From positions 1 to 64,000 of the forward strand of contig CAIUWR010000017.1 in the NCBI GenBank assembly GCA_903902915.1: a DNA stretch of 64,000 bases, given 5' to 3'. The stretch comes from an uncultured Hyphomicrobiales bacterium (GTDB taxonomy: Bacteria > Pseudomonadota > Alphaproteobacteria > Rhizobiales > Beijerinckiaceae). Made by a program: the position numbers and the translations under genes. How positions within the stretch are numbered: the stretch's first letter is position 1; each line of letters starts with the position of its first letter. The notes beneath the pieces were generated by a model. It was not told the DNA's origin and ran no database searches. It saw only the letters and a program-made list of their open reading frames with translations. This document shows, piece after piece, positions 38,608-48,181 of this stretch.

Positions 38608-38629
38608 AGGCCGGATCATCCGGCCTTTT
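38608..38629 (+). terminator. Terminator after acpP
   Basis: AGGCCGGAT and ATCCGGCCT form a nine-base palindrome with a minimal loop, followed by TTTT. A second GC-rich hairpin (GGGCCCG/CGGGCCC, near 38527-38546) sits closer to the stop codon but lacks a T-run. Read-through to fabF would set the ratio of carrier to synthase. Confidence 0.65.
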
Positions 38630-38662
38630 GCGCCTTAGCGCGGGAATGCATCGGGAAAAAGC

Positions 38663-39925
38663 ATGAGAAGGGTCGTCATCACCGGTCTCGGGATGGTCTC
38701 GCCGCTCGCCTGTGGCGTCGAGGAAACCTGGAAGCGTCTGCTCGAAGGACGCAGCGGCGCGCGGCGTGTTGAAACTTTTGATGTTTCTGACATTGCCTGC
38801 CAGATCGCCTGCATGGTCCCCCGCGGCGACGGTACGGACGGCACGTTCAATCCAGACCAGTGGATGGAGCCGAAAGAACAGCGCAAGGTCGATGACTACA
38901 TCATCTTCGCGGTCTCGGCGGCGACTCAGGCGCTGAATGACGCCAACTGGCATCCGGAAACCTACGAAGACCAATGCGCCACGGGCGTCCTGATCGGATC
39001 CGGCATCGGGGGCCTCGGCGGCATCTACGAAACTTCGCTTTTGCTGAAGGAAAAGGGCCCGCGCCGCGTATCGCCGTTCTTCATTCCCGGCCGCCTCATC
39101 AATCTGTGCTCGGGATATGTCTCGATTCAGCACGGGCTCAAGGGCCCCAACCATTCCGTCGTGACCGCCTGCTCGACCGGAGCGCACGCCATTGGCGACG
39201 CGGGTCGTCTGATCGCCTTTGGCGATGCGGATGTGATGGTGGCGGGCGGCGCAGAATCAGCCGTCAACCGAATCGGCCTCGCCGGTTTCGCCGCTTGCCG
39301 TGCCTTGTCCACAAATTTCAACAACCGCCCGACCGAGGGCTCGCGTCCCTATGACAAGGATCGCGACGGCTTCGTGATGGGCGAAGGCGCGGGCTGCGTG
39401 GTGCTCGAAGAATACGAGCACGCCAAGGCGCGCGGCGCGAAAATATACGCCGAACTGATCGGCTATGGCCTGTCGGGCGACGCCCACCACATCACCGCGC
39501 CTGCGGAAGATGGCGATGGGGCGTTCCGCTGCATGAGCATGGCGATCAAGCGCGCCGGGATCTCGTCCTCCGACCTTGACTACGTGAACGCGCACGGCAC
39601 CTCGACGCCCCTGGGCGACGAAATCGAGCTGGGCGCAGTGACCCGCGTCGTCGGCAACGCCGCAGCCAGGATTTCCATGTCGTCGACCAAATCGTCGATC
39701 GGCCACCTTCTTGGCGCAGCGGGCGCCGTCGAGGCGATTTTCTCGACCCTGGCGATCCGGGATCGAATCGCGCCGCCTACGCTCAATCTGGATAACCCGT
39801 CGGTGGAAACAAGCATCGACCTGGTTCCCCATGTCGCGCGCAAGCGCGATATCGACACTGTCCTGTCCAACTCCTTTGGATTCGGCGGAACCAACGCCTC
39901 GATTGTCCTTCGCCGGGTGGATTAA
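38663..39925 (+). CDS. fabF: 3-oxoacyl-ACP synthase II
   Basis: A 420-aa condensing enzyme that elongates acyl-ACP with malonyl-ACP. The catalytic triad is visible as Cys in VTACSTGAHAIG, His in NAHGTSTPLGDEIE and His in SIGHLLGAAG. Length is normal. It belongs to the fab cluster and is followed by mltG after about 130 bases. Confidence 0.96.
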   Translation: MRRVVITGLGMVSPLACGVEETWKRLLEGRSGARRVETFDVSDIACQIACMVPRGDGTDGTFNPDQWMEPKEQRKVDDYIIFAVSAATQALNDANWHPETYEDQCATGVLIGSGIGGLGGIYETSLLLKEKGPRRVSPFFIPGRLINLCSGYVSIQHGLKGPNHSVVTACSTGAHAIGDAGRLIAFGDADVMVAGGAESAVNRIGLAGFAACRALSTNFNNRPTEGSRPYDKDRDGFVMGEGAGCVVLEEYEHAKARGAKIYAELIGYGLSGDAHHITAPAEDGDGAFRCMSMAIKRAGISSSDLDYVNAHGTSTPLGDEIELGAVTRVVGNAAARISMSSTKSSIGHLLGAAGAVEAIFSTLAIRDRIAPPTLNLDNPSVETSIDLVPHVARKRDIDTVLSNSFGFGGTNASIVLRRVD

Positions 39926-40053
39926 ATCCTCCAGATCCATTTTTTTGGGGATAGCCCTGTCAAGTCAACGTCAGGGTGGACTCCATTTTTAGCGAAAAAC
40001 ATGATTAGGGTAGAGTAGTTGGCGTCTTGTAACACGGAGCGATGGTCTGAACG

Positions 40054-42018
40054 ATGAGCGGCACAACTCCGACAGACCCGACTAATGAAACACATGCCGG
40101 TCCGGACTCTTCGGCCGGTTTGTCTGGTCGTCGTCATTTGCGCACCCCGCGCGAGGCCTTGCAGCCTGATGACGCCCCTGCCCCGCCTCCCAGGAAAAAG
40201 CCCAGCCGTCGTCGTCCGACGCTGTCCGCAATCAGCGGCTTTCTTTCGTTCCTGCTGATCGCCGCCGTCGGTGGCTTCGGGATCTTTGCATGGTCGCAGC
40301 ACCAGATGCTTGCGCCTGGTCCGCTGGATGGCGACAGGGTCGTCATCATTGCGCCCCACACCGAAGTGTACGAGATCATTGTTCAGCTTGAACACGAAGG
40401 CGTCATCGATAGCGGCCTCTTGCTCAATACGGCTTTGCTGATCGAGGGCAATCGCGGCAAGGTGAAGGCTGGCGAATATCTGTTCAAGCAGCATGCAAGC
40501 CTGCGCGAAGTGATCGACACGCTCGTGTCAGGCCGCGAGATCATGCATTCGATCACCATTCCTGAGGGCCTGACCTCGGAGCAAATTCTTCAGCGCCTTA
40601 AAGACAACGATATTCTGACCGGGGAACTGCGGGAAACCCCGAAAGAAGGCACGCTCCTGCCCGAGACCTATCGGGTTGCGCGCGGCATGTCCCGCAACGA
40701 CCTTGTGCGCAAGATGCAGGATGACCAGAAGCGCGCGCTTGAGCAGATCTGGGCGCGCCGCGCTACAGACATTCCGCTGCGCTCGCCCTACGAGCTCCTG
40801 ACGCTCGCCTCGATCGTCGAAAAGGAAACCGGCAAGGCGGACGAGCGGCCCCGCGTGGCCGGCGTTTTCATCAACCGCCTCACGAAACGCATGCGCCTGC
40901 AGTCAGACCCGACGATCGTTTATGGCCTTGTCGGCGGCAAGGGAACGTTGGGACGCGGGATCCTGCGTAGCGAAGTGGATCGGCCGACGCCCTACAATAC
41001 CTATCAGATCGAAGGCCTGCCCCCTGGGCCCATCGCCAATCCGGGCCGCGCCGCTCTTGAGGCCGTCGCCAATCCCTCGCGCACCAGAGACCTCTATTTC
41101 GTGGCGGATGGGACCGGCGGACATGTCTTCGCCGAAACGCTGGAACAACATACCCGGAACGTGACCCGCTGGCGCCAGATCGAACGCGATATGAAAGCGC
41201 AGCAGAATGGGCCTGCCCCGGTGGACCGCTTCCAGCCGGACGCGCCGGTCGGTGGGCGCGAACAGCGCGGCGATGCGTCCGGCGGCGTTCCGGTCTTCGG
41301 CGCGCTTGCGCAGACGGTGGCGAGCGCGCCCGAGGCCGAATCCGCCGCGCAAAAATTATCCGCCGCCAAAACCGCCCCGCCGCCAGCTCCTGCGCCGCAA
41401 CAGCCGACGCCTCCCAATAGCAAGTTCGGCTTCGATCCAAAGCTGGACAAGTCGCTGGGCGCGAATTTTCCTGCGCCGCGCAATGTCATGGATGGCCCCA
41501 TGGACGAACGCCGGGACGAGGTCGACACCTCGACCTATCCGGTGAACCCCGAGCGACGCTCGCAGCAACGCGCGCAGGCGGCCCGCTTCGGAATGCCCGC
41601 GGGATCTGACGATCTGCCGCCAGCAGACTCCGAACCCCTGCGGTCCAGCATCCCCCCGGTCGAGGCGGGGCCGAAGATCGTTCGCATTTATGACGCTTCG
41701 GAAGGCACGGCCATTGATCCTCTGAGGAACAAGACCTGGGATCTCAACAGCCCGAAGACGGTGCCGGTGATCAAACCGGACGATAGCGCTGCTTCCGCTT
41801 CAGCGAAGAAGCCAAAGCCAACCGTCGCCCAACAACAGACGAACGCCCCCGCCGCCCCAAGGCCGCAGCCGCGGCCGCTTGCGCAGACCGATGCTCAGCC
41901 CAACGATGAAGCTGATCAAAAAATCGCCGAAAAACCGGCTCCGTCGGCCTCCAGACCCAAGTCGAAGCCTGCGCGCAAGCCGAAGCTTGACGTCGATGAC
42001 GACAACGCGACCAATTAA
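40054..42018 (+). CDS. mltG: Endolytic transglycosylase MltG with a long C-terminal extension
   Basis: A 654-aa inner-membrane protein that cuts new glycan strands. A basic cytosolic N-terminus leads to one membrane helix (about residues 58-80), then the LysM-like part and the YceG catalytic region with LASIVEKETGKADERPRVAGVFINRL and the catalytic Glu. The domain ends near residue 380. The remaining 275 or so residues are Pro/Ala/Lys-rich and probably disordered, roughly doubling the usual size. The place after fabF is typical for proteobacteria. Confidence 0.9.
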   Translation: MSGTTPTDPTNETHAGPDSSAGLSGRRHLRTPREALQPDDAPAPPPRKKPSRRRPTLSAISGFLSFLLIAAVGGFGIFAWSQHQMLAPGPLDGDRVVIIAPHTEVYEIIVQLEHEGVIDSGLLLNTALLIEGNRGKVKAGEYLFKQHASLREVIDTLVSGREIMHSITIPEGLTSEQILQRLKDNDILTGELRETPKEGTLLPETYRVARGMSRNDLVRKMQDDQKRALEQIWARRATDIPLRSPYELLTLASIVEKETGKADERPRVAGVFINRLTKRMRLQSDPTIVYGLVGGKGTLGRGILRSEVDRPTPYNTYQIEGLPPGPIANPGRAALEAVANPSRTRDLYFVADGTGGHVFAETLEQHTRNVTRWRQIERDMKAQQNGPAPVDRFQPDAPVGGREQRGDASGGVPVFGALAQTVASAPEAESAAQKLSAAKTAPPPAPAPQQPTPPNSKFGFDPKLDKSLGANFPAPRNVMDGPMDERRDEVDTSTYPVNPERRSQQRAQAARFGMPAGSDDLPPADSEPLRSSIPPVEAGPKIVRIYDASEGTAIDPLRNKTWDLNSPKTVPVIKPDDSAASASAKKPKPTVAQQQTNAPAAPRPQPRPLAQTDAQPNDEADQKIAEKPAPSASRPKSKPARKPKLDVDDDNATN

Positions 42019-42083
42019 CGCCGCTTGAGCGGATGGGTCGGCGCCACTATGGTGCGCATCCGTTTCCATAACCCGGCGGATCC

Positions 42084-42971
42084 ATGAGCCTCAAAAGCAT
42101 GACAGGTTTTGCGCGCACGTCGGGCCATAGCCCGCCGTGGGGCTGGGCGTGGGAAATCAAAGCTGTCAACGCCAAAGGGCTCGACGTGCGGCTGCGCCTG
42201 CCCCCCGGCTTCGACCGAATCGAGGCGGAGGCCCGCGCGAAGCTGACGGGCGGATTGGCGCGCGGCACGGTCTACGCCACCCTCACCGCCCAGCGCGAGG
42301 CGACGACTCCGCAGGTGCGCATCAATACGGATATTCTTGGCTCGCTGGTCGAGGCTGTCGCCAATCTGCCCTGCAACCCCAATATGCGCCTAGCGTCCAT
42401 GGACGGGCTGCTTTCCATACGCGGCGTGGTCGAGGTGACCGAGGCCGCCGATGACGAAAGCGTGCTCGCCGGTGCGGCGTCCGCCGCGCTCAAGGGCTTG
42501 GAGGCCGCTTTGCAGGAGCTGGTGCAGGCGCGCCGGACCGAGGGCGCCGCCTTGCAGGCTGTGCTGACGGAGCGGACCGACCGCATCGCCGCTCTGACGC
42601 AGGCCGCCGAGGACTGTCCGGGCCGCAAGGTGGAGGCCGTGAAGGCGCGGCTCGCCCAATCCATCGCCCTGCTCACCGACGCCAGCCCGGCGCTCGATCC
42701 CGCGCGCCTGCATCAGGAGGCCCTGCTGATGGCCGCCAAGGCGGATGTGCGCGAGGAGCTGGATCGGCTGAAGACCCATGTGGCGGCGGCGCGCGAGCTG
42801 CTGGCGAGCGCGGCCCCCGCCGGGCGCAAACTCGATTTTCTCGCGCAGGAATTCGCACGCGAGGCGAATACCCTGTGCTCCAAGTCCAACGATGCGGCGC
42901 TGACCTCAATCGGCATGGAGTTGCGCGTCGAGATCGAACAGTTTCGCGAGCAGGTGCAGAACATCGAATGA
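42084..42971 (+). CDS. yicC: YicC family endoribonuclease-like protein
   Basis: A 295-aa protein with the YicC N-terminal region (SMTGFAR, WEIKAVNAKGLDVRLRLP) and the C-terminal DUF1732 region (RKLDFLAQEFAREANTLCSKSND). The E. coli member has been described as an RNase. It overlaps gmk by an ATGA, a widely conserved pairing. Confidence 0.92.
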   Translation: MSLKSMTGFARTSGHSPPWGWAWEIKAVNAKGLDVRLRLPPGFDRIEAEARAKLTGGLARGTVYATLTAQREATTPQVRINTDILGSLVEAVANLPCNPNMRLASMDGLLSIRGVVEVTEAADDESVLAGAASAALKGLEAALQELVQARRTEGAALQAVLTERTDRIAALTQAAEDCPGRKVEAVKARLAQSIALLTDASPALDPARLHQEALLMAAKADVREELDRLKTHVAAARELLASAAPAGRKLDFLAQEFAREANTLCSKSNDAALTSIGMELRVEIEQFREQVQNIE

Positions 42972-43636
42972 GCGCGACCCCAACAAATCCCGGCCAGACG
43001 GCCATCGAAACCGGCCGACGCGGCCTCATGCTGATCCTGTCTTCGCCCTCCGGCGCGGGCAAGACCACGCTGACGCGCATGTTGTTGCAGGACAAGTCCG
43101 TCGACCTGACCCTGTCGGTCTCCTCCACCACGCGTGAGCGGCGCTCCTCCGAGGTGGACGGAATCCATTATCACTTCATCACCCGCGACCAGTTCGACCG
43201 GATGCGCGGCGGCGATGAATTTCTGGAATGGGCGGAGGTGCACGGCAATTTCTACGGCTCGCCCCGCGCCCATGTGGAGAGCGTGCTGGCGCAGGGCCGC
43301 GACGTGCTCTTCGACATTGACTATCAGGGCACCCAGCAGGTGCGCCGCAAGGCCCCGGACGATGTGGTGACGATCTTCATCCTGCCGCCGACCATGAAGG
43401 AGCTGCGCGCGCGACTGGAGCGGCGGGCGGAAGATTCGGCGGAGACCATCGAGAAGCGTCTCACCAACGCCCGCCACGAAATCCAGCGCTGGACAAGCTA
43501 TGATTATGTGCTCGTCAACGACGACCTCCAGCGCACCTACAAGCAGGTGCTGACCATTCTGGGGGCGGAGCGCCTGCGCCGCGCCCGCGCACAGGACGCC
43601 ATCACCGGCTTCGTGGACACGCTTCTGGCGGAGTGA
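42968..43636 (+). CDS. gmk: Guanylate kinase
   Basis: A 222-aa enzyme that phosphorylates GMP to GDP. The P-loop is SSPSGAGKTTL, and STTRERRSSEVDGIHYHF holds the GMP-binding residues. It starts in the yicC stop overlap. Its own stop abuts the convergent radA stop with no base between. Confidence 0.96.
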   Translation: MSATPTNPGQTAIETGRRGLMLILSSPSGAGKTTLTRMLLQDKSVDLTLSVSSTTRERRSSEVDGIHYHFITRDQFDRMRGGDEFLEWAEVHGNFYGSPRAHVESVLAQGRDVLFDIDYQGTQQVRRKAPDDVVTIFILPPTMKELRARLERRAEDSAETIEKRLTNARHEIQRWTSYDYVLVNDDLQRTYKQVLTILGAERLRRARAQDAITGFVDTLLAE

Positions 43637-45040
43637 TCAGCGTCCGCCGCCGGAGGCGCGACGCATCTGCGCGCCAGCGGCGGCGATTTCGGCCACCAGA
43701 GCGCTGATATGGGCGCAGGACTGGGTCGACAAAGCCTGCGGCTCGCCCCCTTTTTCAACGGCGGGCGCGACTGCGGCGCGGAAGCCGAGCTTGGCCGCCT
43801 CCTTGAGCCGCAGACCCGCATGGACCACCGGGCGCACGGAGCCCGACAGCGCCAACTCCCCGAAATAGACGGTGTCGGCCGGCAGAATCGCGCCCGTGAG
43901 CGAAGAGACCAGCGCGGCGGCGGCGGCGAGGTCCGCCGCAGGCTCGCCCACGCGCAGACCGCCCGCGACGTTCAGATAGATGTCATGCTGGCCCAGCTTG
44001 AGCCCGCCATGGGCTTCCAGCACGGCGATGACCATGGAGAGCCGCGCAGGATCCCAGCCCACCACAGCGCGCCGGGGCGTGCCCAGCGCGGTCGGCGCAA
44101 CAAGAGCCTGCACCTCGACCAGCACGGGCCGCGTGCCCTCCATCCCTGCGAAAACAGCGGCGCCGGGCGCGGAAGCGTCGCGCCCCGACAGGAACAGAGC
44201 GGAGGGATTGGTGACCTCGCAGAGGCCCTGCCCCGTCATTTCGAAAACGCCGATCTCGTCGGTGGCGCCGAAGCGGTTCTTGACCGAACGCAGAATGCGG
44301 AAGTGCCGCCCGCCGTCGCCCTCGAAGGAGACCACCGCATCGACCATATGCTCGACCACACGGGGACCGGCGATCTGCCCGTCCTTCGTCACATGGCCGA
44401 CGAGGATCACCGCCGCGCCGCTGGTCTTGGCGTAGCGGATCAGCGCCTGCGCGGCGCCGCGCACCTGCGTGACCGTGCCGGGGGTGGATTCCACCGCCTC
44501 GGTCCACATCGTCTGGATGGAATCGATGATGACGATGGCGGGCGGACGGCCTTGTTGCAGGGTGGCGACGATGTCCTCGACGCTGGTCTCGGCGGCCAGT
44601 TCCACCGGCGCGTCGGCCAACCCCAGCCGCTCGGCGCGCAGACGGACCTGCGCCACCGCCTCTTCGCCCGAGATATAGGCGACCCGGTGACCCTTGCGCG
44701 CCAGCGTGGCGCAGGCCTGGATCAGCAGGGTCGATTTGCCGATGCCCGGCTCGCCGCCCAGAAGAATCACCGACCCCGGCACGAAGCCGCCGCCGGTGAC
44801 GCGGTCGAGTTCGCCGAGCCCCGAGACGATGCGCGGCGGACTCTTGGTCTCGCCCGTCAGGCCCTCCAGCGGAAAGACGCGGCCCTTGCGCGCCCCGCGC
44901 GCGGCCTGCGCCCCGATGCCGGAGCCCACCTGCTCCTCGACGATGCAGTTCCAGCCGTTGCAGGCCTCGCATTTGCCCAGCCACCGCTGGGACAGGGCGC
45001 CGCAGTTCTGGCAGACGAAATTGGAGCGAACCTTGGCCAT
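43637..45040 (-). CDS. radA: DNA repair protein RadA
   Basis: A 467-aa RecA-like helicase that aids branch migration. It has a C4 zinc finger (CQNCGALSQRWLGKCEAC), Walker A GGEPGIGKSTLL, the RadA-specific KNRFGATDE motif and a Lon-like C-terminal domain. The start at 45040 gives the canonical MAKVRSNFVC; the longer ORF overlaps the next small gene. Confidence 0.96.
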   Translation of the reverse strand: MAKVRSNFVCQNCGALSQRWLGKCEACNGWNCIVEEQVGSGIGAQAARGARKGRVFPLEGLTGETKSPPRIVSGLGELDRVTGGGFVPGSVILLGGEPGIGKSTLLIQACATLARKGHRVAYISGEEAVAQVRLRAERLGLADAPVELAAETSVEDIVATLQQGRPPAIVIIDSIQTMWTEAVESTPGTVTQVRGAAQALIRYAKTSGAAVILVGHVTKDGQIAGPRVVEHMVDAVVSFEGDGGRHFRILRSVKNRFGATDEIGVFEMTGQGLCEVTNPSALFLSGRDASAPGAAVFAGMEGTRPVLVEVQALVAPTALGTPRRAVVGWDPARLSMVIAVLEAHGGLKLGQHDIYLNVAGGLRVGEPAADLAAAAALVSSLTGAILPADTVYFGELALSGSVRPVVHAGLRLKEAAKLGFRAAVAPAVEKGGEPQALSTQSCAHISALVAEIAAAGAQMRRASGGGR

Positions 45041-45041
45041 G

Positions 45042-45257
45042 TCAGGCCGCGCGGGCTGGCGCGGCGGGGGCTGCGGCCTTGTCGGCGGCGCGCATATAGC
45101 GGCGCAGGGCCGAAAGCTGACGCTCCAGCGACATCTCGGCGGCGCGCAACTCGTCAAGCGCCTCCTCAACACGGGCGGAAGCCTCCACGAAGGTCGGCGC
45201 GGGGCCGAGGCGGCGGGAGAGATCAAGAACGGGTTCGGCCGGGCAATGCAGCGTCAT
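45042..45257 (-). CDS. Small helical hypothetical protein
   Basis: A 71-aa protein, one base upstream of radA on the same strand. GAGG precedes the ATG. The middle (ASARVEEALDELRAAEMSLERQLSALRRYM) is strongly amphipathic and likely forms a helix or coiled coil; the tail is Ala/Pro-rich. Its function is not recognised. Coupling with radA suggests co-expression only. Confidence 0.6.
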   Translation of the reverse strand: MTLHCPAEPVLDLSRRLGPAPTFVEASARVEEALDELRAAEMSLERQLSALRRYMRAADKAAAPAAPARAA

Positions 45258-45329
45258 GGTGGAGCCTCGCGAGAATCAATTTTAGAACATTACAGGAACA
45301 AAAATGATTTGGCGAGCGTGGCTGAACGG

Positions 45330-46430
45330 TCAGTTGCGATAGCTCCGCGCATAACGCCGCCCGAGATTGGTCAGGATCTCGTAGCCGATGGTCCCCGCCC
45401 GCGCGGCCACATCGTCCACCATGATCGTCGAGCCCAGCAATTCGGCCATCGTGCCGGGCCGCACGCCCGGCGCGTCGGTCACGTCGATGACGGTGAGGTC
45501 CATGGAAACCCGCCCGACGAAGGGACAGCGGACGCCCTCGATAAGAACCTCGCCGCCCATGCGCGCATCGGTCCCCATCAGGGAGCGCGGCATTCCGTCG
45601 GCGTAGCCGACCCCGATGGTGGCGAGGCGGGTGGGGCGCCTGGCATGCCACTGGCCGTTGTAGCCGACGCTCTCGCCCACGCCGATCTCGCGCGTCTGGA
45701 TGACGGGCGCGCGCAGGGACAAGACCGCGCGCATGGGATTGGGCGCGCCGGGCGTGGGATTGCCCCCATAAAGCGCATAGCCCGGCCGCGCGAGGTCAAG
45801 GAAAGGCCGCTGCGGCAGAAACAGGCCCGACGAATTGGCGAGGCTCGCGCGCAGCCCCGGAAAAGCGGCGCGCAGAGCGGCGAAACGGGCGATCTGCTGG
45901 GCGTTGAGCGGGTCCAGCGGCGCTTCGGAGGACACGAAATGGCTCATCACGAGGTCGAGGCCAAGGACGGCGTCCTGCCCCGCCAGACCCAGCGCCTCGG
46001 CGGGCGGCAGGCCAAGCCGGTTCATGCCGGTGTCCACATGCAGCGCGGCGGCGATGCTGCCTGCGAGGCCGCTGGCGCTCCACAGGCGGACATCGTCCAT
46101 CGAACACAGCACAGGCCGCAGGTGATGGGCGCCGTAGGGATCGAGCCGCCCCTCCCCCGCGATCAGCCCATTCAGCACATAGATGGCGGCGTCAGCCCCC
46201 ACGACCGCGCGCAGCCTTGCGCCCTCCGAGGGTTGCGCCACGAAGAACACGCGGCAGCCCGCCTCGAACAGGGCGCGGGCCACCTCGTCCGCGCCAAGCC
46301 CATAGGCGTCCGCCTTCACCACGGCGGCGCAGGTCGCAGGCGCGATGCGGGCGGCGAGGCTGCGCCAATTGTCGCTCAGCGCGGCCAGATCAATGGTCAG
46401 TTCGGCCTGGGCCTCGGTCGCTGCGATCAC
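45330..46430 (-). CDS. alr: Alanine racemase
   Basis: A 366-aa PLP enzyme that makes D-alanine for peptidoglycan. The PLP lysine is residue 39 in VVKADAYGLG, and the catalytic Tyr region is SVGYNGQW. It overlaps dnaB by four bases. The order dnaB-alr is common. Confidence 0.96.
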   Translation of the reverse strand: MIAATEAQAELTIDLAALSDNWRSLAARIAPATCAAVVKADAYGLGADEVARALFEAGCRVFFVAQPSEGARLRAVVGADAAIYVLNGLIAGEGRLDPYGAHHLRPVLCSMDDVRLWSASGLAGSIAAALHVDTGMNRLGLPPAEALGLAGQDAVLGLDLVMSHFVSSEAPLDPLNAQQIARFAALRAAFPGLRASLANSSGLFLPQRPFLDLARPGYALYGGNPTPGAPNPMRAVLSLRAPVIQTREIGVGESVGYNGQWHARRPTRLATIGVGYADGMPRSLMGTDARMGGEVLIEGVRCPFVGRVSMDLTVIDVTDAPGVRPGTMAELLGSTIMVDDVAARAGTIGYEILTNLGRRYARSYRN

Positions 46431-47935
46431 TCCAGACGCTCCGGCATCTTGTCTTCGTCAGCAAGATCGCCAAAGCGCGTGAACTCGCCCTCGAAGGCCA
46501 GCTCGACCGTGCCGGTGGGTCCGTGGCGCTGCTTGCCGATGATGACTTCGGCCTTGCCGTGGGCGCGCTCCATTTCGGCCATCCAGGCCAGATGTTCTTC
46601 GCTGCCGGGGCGCGGCTCGCGGTTCTTCAGATAATACTCCTCGCGATACACGAACATCACCACGTCGGCGTCCTGCTCGATGGAGCCGGATTCGCGAAGG
46701 TCGGAAAGCTGCGGACGCTTGTCCTCGCGGCTTTCCACCTGACGGGAGAGCTGCGACAGCGCCATCACGGGAACGCCCAATTCCTTGGCCAGCGCCTTCA
46801 GGCCCGTGGTGATCTCGGTCAATTCCTGTACGCGGTTGCCGTCCTTGGACTTCGAGCCCGACAGCAGCTGGAGATAATCCACCACCAACATGTCGAGGCC
46901 CCGCTGGCGCTTCAGGCGCCGTGCGCGGGCGGTGAGCTGGGCGATGGAGATGCCGCCGGTGTGGTCGATATAGAAGGGCACGGTCTGCATCTGCCGGGCG
47001 GCTTCGGTGATCGCCTGAAACTCGACATCCGTGATGTCGCCACGGCGGATCTTGTAGGAGGGCACGCCCGATTGCTCGGCGATGATGCGGGTGGCCAGCT
47101 GCTCGGACGACATTTCGAGCGAGAAGAAACCCACGATGCCGCCATTGGTGGTCTCGAGCGAGCCGTCGGGCCGCATCTGCGATTGATAGGCCTGCGCGAT
47201 ATTGAACGCGATATTGGTCGCCAGCGCGGTCTTGCCCATGCCGGGACGACCCGCGACGATGACAAGATCGGACGATTGCAAGCCGCCCAGCTTGTGGTCG
47301 AGATCGCGCATGCCGGTAGAAATGCCCGACAACTTGCCTTCGCGCTCATAGGCCTTGGCGGCCATGTTCACCGCATGGGTCAAGGCGGTGGAAAAGCTCT
47401 GGAAGCCGCCGTCATAGCGGCCTTGTTCGGCGATTTCATAGAGGCGGCGCTCCGCCTCCTCGATCTGCTCGCGGGGCGACAGGTCCACGGGAGCGTCATA
47501 GGCGGTGTTGACCACCTCCTCGCCGATCACGATCAAACGGCGGCGCGTCGCCAGATCATAGATGCTGCGGCCATAATCCTCGGCGTTGATGATGGTGGTG
47601 GCTTCAGCGGCGAGGCGCGCCAGATATTGCGGCACGGTGATGCCGCCCAGATCATGATCGCCCAGAAAGGTCTTCATGGTGACCGGGGTGGCGACCTTGC
47701 CCGCCCGAATCAGCTGCGCCGCGATTTCGAAGACGCGGCGATGCAATTCTTCAGAAAAATGCTCCGCCCGCAGAAAGTCCGACACGCGGTCGAAGGCGTC
47801 GTTGTTGACGAGAATCGCGCCCAGCAGAGCCTGCTCCGCCTCCACATTGTGGGGCGGCGTGCGGTAGGTCTGAGCCCCCGGCTGGGGGCTGGTCACGAGG
47901 CCGAAACGGCCCGCCAAATCTTCGACGGCTGACAT
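46427..47935 (-). CDS. dnaB: Replicative DNA helicase
   Basis: A 502-aa hexameric helicase. The N-terminal domain starts at PHNVEAEQALLGAILVNNDAF; Walker A is GRPGMGKTALA, Walker B is in MLVVDYLQLLSG, and the RecA-type core has ALSQLSRQVESREDKRP. No intein or other insertion is seen. Confidence 0.97.
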   Translation of the reverse strand: MSAVEDLAGRFGLVTSPQPGAQTYRTPPHNVEAEQALLGAILVNNDAFDRVSDFLRAEHFSEELHRRVFEIAAQLIRAGKVATPVTMKTFLGDHDLGGITVPQYLARLAAEATTIINAEDYGRSIYDLATRRRLIVIGEEVVNTAYDAPVDLSPREQIEEAERRLYEIAEQGRYDGGFQSFSTALTHAVNMAAKAYEREGKLSGISTGMRDLDHKLGGLQSSDLVIVAGRPGMGKTALATNIAFNIAQAYQSQMRPDGSLETTNGGIVGFFSLEMSSEQLATRIIAEQSGVPSYKIRRGDITDVEFQAITEAARQMQTVPFYIDHTGGISIAQLTARARRLKRQRGLDMLVVDYLQLLSGSKSKDGNRVQELTEITTGLKALAKELGVPVMALSQLSRQVESREDKRPQLSDLRESGSIEQDADVVMFVYREEYYLKNREPRPGSEEHLAWMAEMERAHGKAEVIIGKQRHGPTGTVELAFEGEFTRFGDLADEDKMPERLE

Positions 47936-48126
47936 GATCTCGCTTCAACTGGAGAAAGCTGACGCAAGCGCGCCAAAGCATGGACCTCTCTAACGGATCG
48001 GTCGGAGCCTCGCCAGACTTGTCGCACGGGGGAAGTCCTGGACGAACGGCGCGCGAGCAGGTGTGCCCGCGATCCACAGGGCGCAAAAAATGAAAATCTT
48101 CGACTTGACTGGGGACGTGATGCGGA

Positions 48127-48157
48127 AACGAAAACGCCCGGACCAAAGCCCGGGCGT
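48127..48157 (-). terminator. Rho-independent terminator after rplI
   Basis: ACGCCCGG (48134-48141) pairs with CCGGGCGT (48150-48157); on the minus strand TTTTCG follows. It separates the ribosomal-protein operon from dnaB, so dnaB needs its own promoter in 47936-48126. Confidence 0.8.
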
Positions 48158-48181
48158 CTCCATGTCGAAACTTGGGGTCGA

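Noticed and set aside
44694-46634. 646-aa plus-strand ORF opposite radA and alr
   Set aside because: It spans two genes with clear motifs on the other strand and shows no recognisable domain.
46217-47932. 571-aa plus-strand ORF opposite dnaB
   Set aside because: It is a shadow of the dnaB reading frame; the composition is typical of antisense translation.
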